Assembly: GCF_030733385.1 (NCBI RefSeq)
Contig: NZ_JASHJC010000015.1
Location: forward strand, 47,049 to 111,048
Direction: 5' to 3'
Origin: Roseovarius sp. MMSF_3359
GTDB lineage: Bacteria; Pseudomonadota; Alphaproteobacteria; Rhodobacterales; Rhodobacteraceae
Length of the DNA stretch: 64,000 nucleotides
Both the position numbers and the translations under genes were made by a program. Each line of letters starts with the position of its first letter. The first letter of the stretch is position 1. The notes beneath the pieces are model-generated. The model was not told the origin of the DNA. It saw only the letters and a list, made by a program, of their open reading frames with translations, and made no database searches. Positions 59,990 through 64,000 of this stretch are shown here, in pieces.

Positions 59990-60049
59990 CAGAGCGATCC
60001 AGTCTCGGCGGACAGCGGGAGTGTGGACGAAGCTGCCGTCCGACTTTCA

Positions 60050-60211
60050 CCTCCCGTGCGGAATCAAGGCCGCAGGCCGCCGCGCGATCGCCAGACCGCC
60101 CGCAAGGGCTGGCGATTTGGTGAGGTTACGCCACGAATTGAGGTTCTTCGGACTTGGCAACGATAAAGCGCGCCTCACAACGGTTGATCGCCATCCCGCG
60201 GTCTGGCAATC
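60050..60211 (-). repeat. Dispersed repeat, copy 2 (inverted)
   Basis: Inverted and diverged copy of 42494-42654 in the 495-base gap between terC and the 27-aa gene. The four longest shared blocks are listed under copy 1. The rest of this gap (59990-60049 and 60212-60432) holds no gene that could be supported. A 73-codon frame across the repeat lacks a ribosome site. Confidence 0.75.
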
Positions 60212-60432
60212 CCGCGGCTTTGGACTATGGATGGAGATGTCCGTTCCATGCTCCAAGCGGAATATCAATGCGAAATCGTGGCTCTATGCTGGTCAACCCA
60301 CGCGACCACCGACAACGCTCCGGGCCGCATTGGTGATGAGCCGCGCACGGGAATCTTCCCCCTAGTAAGCGCAACACGCATCCCCTAGATTTGGCACAAG
60401 TAAAGGACACCCGGGGATTTCTGAGGATTTTG

Positions 60433-60516
60433 ATGACCGAAACAGGCCTGCAAAAACTCGCCTTCTTTCTGCTCGTGCTATTGATCCTCGGGGTTTCGAT
60501 CTGGGGGGGCGTCTGA
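60433..60516 (+). CDS. 27-aa membrane peptide upstream of xpaC
   Basis: A short gene encoding MTETGLQKLAFFLLVLLI and nine further residues (LGVSIWGGV): one hydrophobic helix spanning about residues 8-25 with a short polar N-terminus. The ATG has GAGG seven bases upstream, and the TGA overlaps the xpaC ATG (ATGA), so it is translationally coupled. This makes it a likely real single-span peptide working with XpaC/TelA. Function unknown. Confidence 0.7.
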   Translation: MTETGLQKLAFFLLVLLILGVSIWGGV

Positions 60517-61406
60517 TGGCGCAACGCTATGGCGGCAAATACAGCCCCGATGGCGGCCCACCCGGCACGCCGTCGCGTGGCAGCTATCAGGGCGCGCGGC
60601 GCACCCGGGCGGGCGGACGTGTCAACCTGCTCTTTCTGGCGCCGCTGCCGCTGATCTGGTCGGCCTTTGGCTCGGGTCCCGTGGGCCTTGCGCTGAACCT
60701 GGCAGCCCTTGGTCTCTTGCTGCTCGCCGCCTGGATGACGCGCGAGGGTATCCTGGCCCAGGAGGCATTTGAGGCCCGCAAAGTGGCGCGCAGACCGGCA
60801 TTTCCGCGCAAGATGGCCGGATCGCTCCTCACAGGACTGGGCCTCGCTTGCGCGTCCTTTGCCGCCAGCGGCGAGATTCTGGCACCCGTGATCTATGGCG
60901 TCATCGGCACGGTTCTCCATGGCTTTGCGTTCGGGCTCGACCCGATGAAGGACAAAGGTCTTGAGGGCGTCGATCAGTTCCAGACCGACCGTGTCGCCCG
61001 CGCCGTGGAAAAGGCCGAAACCCACCTTGCGGCCATGTCCGACGCGATCAAACGCGCCGGTGACCGGCAGGCCGAAGCCCGCGTCGAGCGGTTCCAAGCC
61101 TCCGTTCGCGACATGCTCCGCACCGTTGAAAACGACCCGCGCGACCTCACCGCGGCGCGCAAATACATGGGCATCTACCTGGTGGGCGCCCGCGACGCGA
61201 CCGCCAAGTTCGCCGACATTTACGCCCGGTCACGCGATGCCGGCGCGCGGTCGAGCTACATGATGCTGCTGACCGATCTGGAAGAGAATTTCGTGGCCAA
61301 GACGCAAAAACTGCTGGCCGATGACAACACCGACCTGGACATCGAAATCGACGTGCTGCGCGACCGGCTGCAGCGCGAAGGTATCCGGCCAGACCAACAG
61401 AATTAG
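60516..61406 (+). CDS. XpaC-like membrane protein
   Basis: 296-aa protein of the 5-bromo-4-chloroindolyl phosphate hydrolysis (XpaC) family. A Gly/Arg-rich N-terminus is followed by three or four hydrophobic segments (VNLLFLAPLPLIWSAFGSG; LALNLAALGLLLLAAWM; GLGLACASFAASGEILAPVI), then a soluble helical domain (about 160-296). It is commonly encoded next to telA, as here (17 bases). XpaC and TelA are thought to act together in envelope stress or toxic anion tolerance. Confidence 0.85.
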   Translation: MAQRYGGKYSPDGGPPGTPSRGSYQGARRTRAGGRVNLLFLAPLPLIWSAFGSGPVGLALNLAALGLLLLAAWMTREGILAQEAFEARKVARRPAFPRKMAGSLLTGLGLACASFAASGEILAPVIYGVIGTVLHGFAFGLDPMKDKGLEGVDQFQTDRVARAVEKAETHLAAMSDAIKRAGDRQAEARVERFQASVRDMLRTVENDPRDLTAARKYMGIYLVGARDATAKFADIYARSRDAGARSSYMMLLTDLEENFVAKTQKLLADDNTDLDIEIDVLRDRLQREGIRPDQQN

Positions 61407-61423
61407 CAAGTAGAGGGGAAGTT

Positions 61424-62623
61424 ATGACCGACAATACGCGCCAGAAGGCCGAAGCGACGCTGGCCGAGGTTGAGCAGGTAAGCGCCGTGATCCTGCCGGA
61501 ACCGACCGACGCAAACGCCATCGTGCCGCTCAAGGAAGCCGACAAACCCACGAGTGCCGAGATCGAAAAACGCATGGCCGAGATTGACATGGGCGACACC
61601 CAATCCATCGTCTCCTTCGGCTCGCACGCGCAGGCGGAATTGCAGGAAATCTCGCAATCCATGCTGCAGGGCGTGCGCAACAAGGATGTCGGACCCGCGG
61701 GGGACAGCCTGCGCGGCATCGTCACCACGATCCGGGGCTTTTCGGTCTCGGAACTTGATGTGCGCCGTAAGCGCAGCTGGTGGGAACGCCTTCTGGGACG
61801 CGCCGCGCCTTTCGCCAATTTCACCGCGCGGTTCGAACAGGTTCAGGGCCAGATCGACAAGATCACCGAAGACCTGCTGGGCCATGAACACACGCTGCTG
61901 AAGGACATCAAATCGCTCGATATCCTCTATGACAAGACTCTGAACTTCTATGACGAACTGGCGCTCTACATTGCCGCCGGGGAAGAGAAGCTGAGCGTTC
62001 TCGATGCCAAGGACATTCCCGCCGCCGAGGCCGAGGTCGAAAAGGCCGCCGAGGGCGATCAGGTGATGAAGGCGCAGGAATTGCGCGACCTGCGCGCGGC
62101 GCGCGACGATCTGGAACGCCGGGTACATGACCTGAAACTGACCCGGCAGGTGACGATGCAATCGCTGCCGTCGATCCGGTTGGTGCAGGAAAACGACAAG
62201 TCGCTGGTGACCAAGATCAACTCGACCCTGGTCAACACCGTGCCGCTCTGGGAGACGCAACTGGCGCAGGCGGTTACGATCCAACGCTCGGCAGATGCCG
62301 CAGCGGCAGTGCGGGACGCCAATGACCTGACCAACGAGCTTCTGACCGCGAACGCCAAGAACCTGCGCGAGTCGAACAAGATCATCCGCGAAGAGATGGA
62401 GCGCGGCGTCTTTGACATCGAAGCGGTCAAGCAGGCCAATGCCGACCTCATCGGCACGATCGAGGAAAGCCTCCAGATTGCCGATGAAGGCAAGGCCCGC
62501 CGGGCCGCCGCCGAAGAGGAGCTCAAGAAGATGGAGGCCGAGCTGCGTGATACGCTGGCGGCCGCGAAATCCCGCCGCGACGGGGTTGGCGATACCGCCG
62601 GCACCGCCGTTCCGCAGGCCTGA
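61424..62623 (+). CDS. telA: Toxic anion resistance protein TelA
   Basis: 399-aa TelA/KlaA family protein, mostly helical and cytoplasmic. Characteristic parts are MGDTQSIVSFGSHAQAELQE, WWERLLGRAAPFANFTARFE, then the long coiled region and TRQVTMQSLPSIRLVQENDK. The family is linked with tellurite and other toxic anion resistance, and with envelope stress in some Gram-positives. It follows xpaC after a 17-base gap with a ribosome site, and the lipoprotein gene follows after seven bases, so all four or five genes form one operon. Confidence 0.92.
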   Translation: MTDNTRQKAEATLAEVEQVSAVILPEPTDANAIVPLKEADKPTSAEIEKRMAEIDMGDTQSIVSFGSHAQAELQEISQSMLQGVRNKDVGPAGDSLRGIVTTIRGFSVSELDVRRKRSWWERLLGRAAPFANFTARFEQVQGQIDKITEDLLGHEHTLLKDIKSLDILYDKTLNFYDELALYIAAGEEKLSVLDAKDIPAAEAEVEKAAEGDQVMKAQELRDLRAARDDLERRVHDLKLTRQVTMQSLPSIRLVQENDKSLVTKINSTLVNTVPLWETQLAQAVTIQRSADAAAAVRDANDLTNELLTANAKNLRESNKIIREEMERGVFDIEAVKQANADLIGTIEESLQIADEGKARRAAAEEELKKMEAELRDTLAAAKSRRDGVGDTAGTAVPQA

Positions 62624-62630
62624 CCACCCG

Positions 62631-63581
62631 GTGCGGTGGCGCGGGATCGTAACACGGGCGGCCTCAGGGCTGGGGCTTCTGGCCCTGGCCGCGTGTGACC
62701 TTGCGCCAATTGAACCTGCCGCCAAGCCACGGGTGCGCCCCTCGGGCCTCGCCGCGGCTGCGGTCCCCGCGGGGCCGTCTGCCAAGAGCCTTGCAATGGC
62801 GCGGTTCTATAGCCGGATGCAGGCCGATCTGTTGGCGCAGGGCCTGCTGCGCACCGGCGGTGGCGGGGTAGACACGCCCTATACCGACACCGACCTCTCC
62901 CGCAATTTCGAGCGTATCGCCTTTTACGACGAATATGCCCGTGACCAGGGGCTGAAGAAATCCGATGGCCGGTCCGGGCGATTGCGCAAGTGGAAGGTGC
63001 CGGTGCGGATCGGGGTCGAATTTGGCGCCTCGGTCCCGAAGGAGCAGCGCGTGGCGGATCGGGCGATTGTCACGGGTTACACCGCGCGGCTCGCGCGAAT
63101 AACCGGGCACCCGATCTCTGCCAATGCGCGCAACCCCAATTTCCACGTCTTGATCATGGGCGAGGATGACCATGATGACGCGCGCAGGCGGGCGGCGCAG
63201 ATCATTCCCGGGATCAGCCAGGCCTCGCTTGATTTCTTCAGCAATCTGCCGCGGTCGATCCTCTGCTTCGTCATTACCGCCGGGTCGGAAAAAGACTACG
63301 AATACACCCGCGCGGTGGCCTTTATCCGGGCCGAGCATCCGCAATTGATGCGCCAATCCTGCGTCCATGAAGAGCTGGCGCAGGGGCTGGGCCTTGCCAA
63401 TGACAGCCCAACCGCACGACCGTCGATCTTCAACGACGATGACGAGTTCGCGTTCCTGACGACCCATGACGAGGAATTGCTGCGCGTTCTTTACAACCCG
63501 GCGCTGGTCCCGGGCATGACTGCTGACGAGGCGCGCCCGATATTCCGCCGCCTCTTCGCCCGCGAAGACGGGCCAAGCTGA
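62631..63581 (+). CDS. DUF2927 lipoprotein
   Basis: 316-aa lipoprotein: N-terminus with lipobox LALAAC, then DUF2927 (VPVRIGVEFGASVPKEQRVA, ISANARNPNFHVLIMGEDD). RQSCVHEELAQGLGLANDSP contains an HEE-type pattern similar to a zinc-peptidase (gluzincin-like) helix, followed by SIFNDDDEFAFLTTHDEELL. GTG at 62631 is the likely start, as it puts the lipobox 20 residues in; the frame upstream lies inside telA. Operon partner of telA, perhaps an envelope component. Confidence 0.83.
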   Translation: MRWRGIVTRAASGLGLLALAACDLAPIEPAAKPRVRPSGLAAAAVPAGPSAKSLAMARFYSRMQADLLAQGLLRTGGGGVDTPYTDTDLSRNFERIAFYDEYARDQGLKKSDGRSGRLRKWKVPVRIGVEFGASVPKEQRVADRAIVTGYTARLARITGHPISANARNPNFHVLIMGEDDHDDARRRAAQIIPGISQASLDFFSNLPRSILCFVITAGSEKDYEYTRAVAFIRAEHPQLMRQSCVHEELAQGLGLANDSPTARPSIFNDDDEFAFLTTHDEELLRVLYNPALVPGMTADEARPIFRRLFAREDGPS

Positions 63582-63979
63582 TGCCTAATCTGTTCACGCC
63601 AGAAACCTTCGAATTCTTCGCCAGATATCTTTTGGCCGGTTTCATACTCATTTCTGTGCGTTCTCGCTTCGTCGTCGGCGAGCGCCCAAAGCCAACAGAA
63701 ATCATCTTTGAAGCCATTGTCCTTAGCCTCATTAATCAACTTTTCTTTATTCTCGCTGGCCCTTCCCTTACGAGTTTAGCATCCTTGGTAGATTGGACCT
63801 TAAGCGAGCAGATCCTCCTGTTGGCCGAAGTGCTGTTTTTGCCGGCAATCCTAGGTGTCCTTGCAGGCTGGAACTTGTCGCAGGGCTGGAACCATGCGCT
63901 GTTGCGGCGCCTCTCGATGCCAATTGACCTGAGCCCCAAGTTTCCTCCACCTTGCGGAGAGTCCTTGGTTTGGGTTTGA
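63581..63979 (+). CDS. DUF6338-like membrane protein, probably shortened
   Basis: 132 aa with an N-terminus like DUF6338 proteins (LFTPETFEFFARYLLAGFIL, GERPKPTEIIFEAIVLSLIN) and three hydrophobic segments. Family members are usually longer, with a soluble C-terminal part; here the reading ends after FPPPCGESLVWV. GC content is lower than in the neighbouring genes, suggesting transfer. It starts inside the DUF2927 stop (TGATG-type overlap). A C-terminal truncation or frameshift is likely. Confidence 0.65.
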   Translation: MPNLFTPETFEFFARYLLAGFILISVRSRFVVGERPKPTEIIFEAIVLSLINQLFFILAGPSLTSLASLVDWTLSEQILLLAEVLFLPAILGVLAGWNLSQGWNHALLRRLSMPIDLSPKFPPPCGESLVWV

Positions 63980-64000
63980 TCGCCTTACGCGGCCAGTTTG

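Noticed and set aside
1..64000. CRISPR arrays, transposases, integrases and prophage genes
   Set aside because: None was found: no regularly spaced repeats, no transposase or integrase motifs, and no run of phage structural genes.

Overview
The window looks like chromosome of a marine Roseobacter-type alphaproteobacterium (Rhodobacterales, Rhodobacteraceae/Roseobacteraceae). Pointers are: high GC; a complete beta-hydroxyaspartate cycle cluster with its IclR regulator; an imuA-imuB-dnaE2 cassette behind a GTTC-N7-GTTC SOS box, the alphaproteobacterial LexA site; a VPLPA-CTERM protein; and several small families common in this group (DUF1127, DUF2927, DUF6314). No phage, insertion sequence, tRNA, rRNA or CRISPR was seen.

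Layout. 1-2 kb: start of a xanthine dehydrogenase small subunit and a divergent LysR regulator. 2-7.4 kb: bhcDCBA and divergent bhcR, which assimilate glyoxylate/glycolate carbon through beta-hydroxyaspartate. 7.5-13 kb: SOS mutagenesis cassette dnaE2-imuB-imuA. 13-14 kb: ureidoglycine aminohydrolase. 14-23 kb: a GlxA/CdhR-type regulator and a seven-gene, mostly overlapping operon that reads as gamma-butyrobetaine/carnitine catabolism to glycine betaine. 23-25.6 kb: a secreted transglutaminase-like protein and an H-NOX/diguanylate cyclase pair in which the H-NOX has lost the canonical heme ligand. 25.6-31.7 kb: 8-oxoguanine deaminase, histidinol phosphatase, regulators, a quinone oxidoreductase and a Bax-inhibitor-1 family membrane protein. 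32-35 kb: a periplasmic binding protein paired with a membrane GGDEF-EAL protein.

35-41 kb holds the most unusual locus, a two-gene cassette closed by its own terminator. One protein (1134 aa) joins an SGNH hydrolase, a caspase-like peptidase and an M15-type zinc peptidase. The other (785 aa) joins a papain-like peptidase to an alpha/beta-hydrolase-like domain whose nucleophile is missing. All motif sets of the four peptidase/hydrolase domains look intact. This is the best candidate for an undescribed system.

41-54 kb is mostly housekeeping: rpmG, RNase P RNA (rnpB), a cell-wall amidase, gatCA, tadA, rluB, clpS, an rsmC-like methyltransferase and hemF. 53.5-54.7 kb encodes a cobalt-type nitrile hydratase-like enzyme split over three genes in the order and proportions of thiocyanate hydrolase. 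55-58.5 kb: an unlinked fliG, two small secreted proteins sharing a Cys motif, and purB. 59-64 kb: a TerC protein, a 27-aa membrane peptide, XpaC, TelA, a DUF2927 lipoprotein and a lower-GC DUF6338 fragment. A diverged 160-bp dispersed repeat occurs twice, in opposite orientations, at 42.5 and 60.1 kb.

Functional links: xdhA, 8-oxoguanine deaminase and ureidoglycine aminohydrolase are three separated pieces of purine salvage and catabolism. The bhc and carnitine clusters both supply carbon from common marine substrates. Two independent c-di-GMP modules suggest input from small ligands or gases into biofilm decisions.
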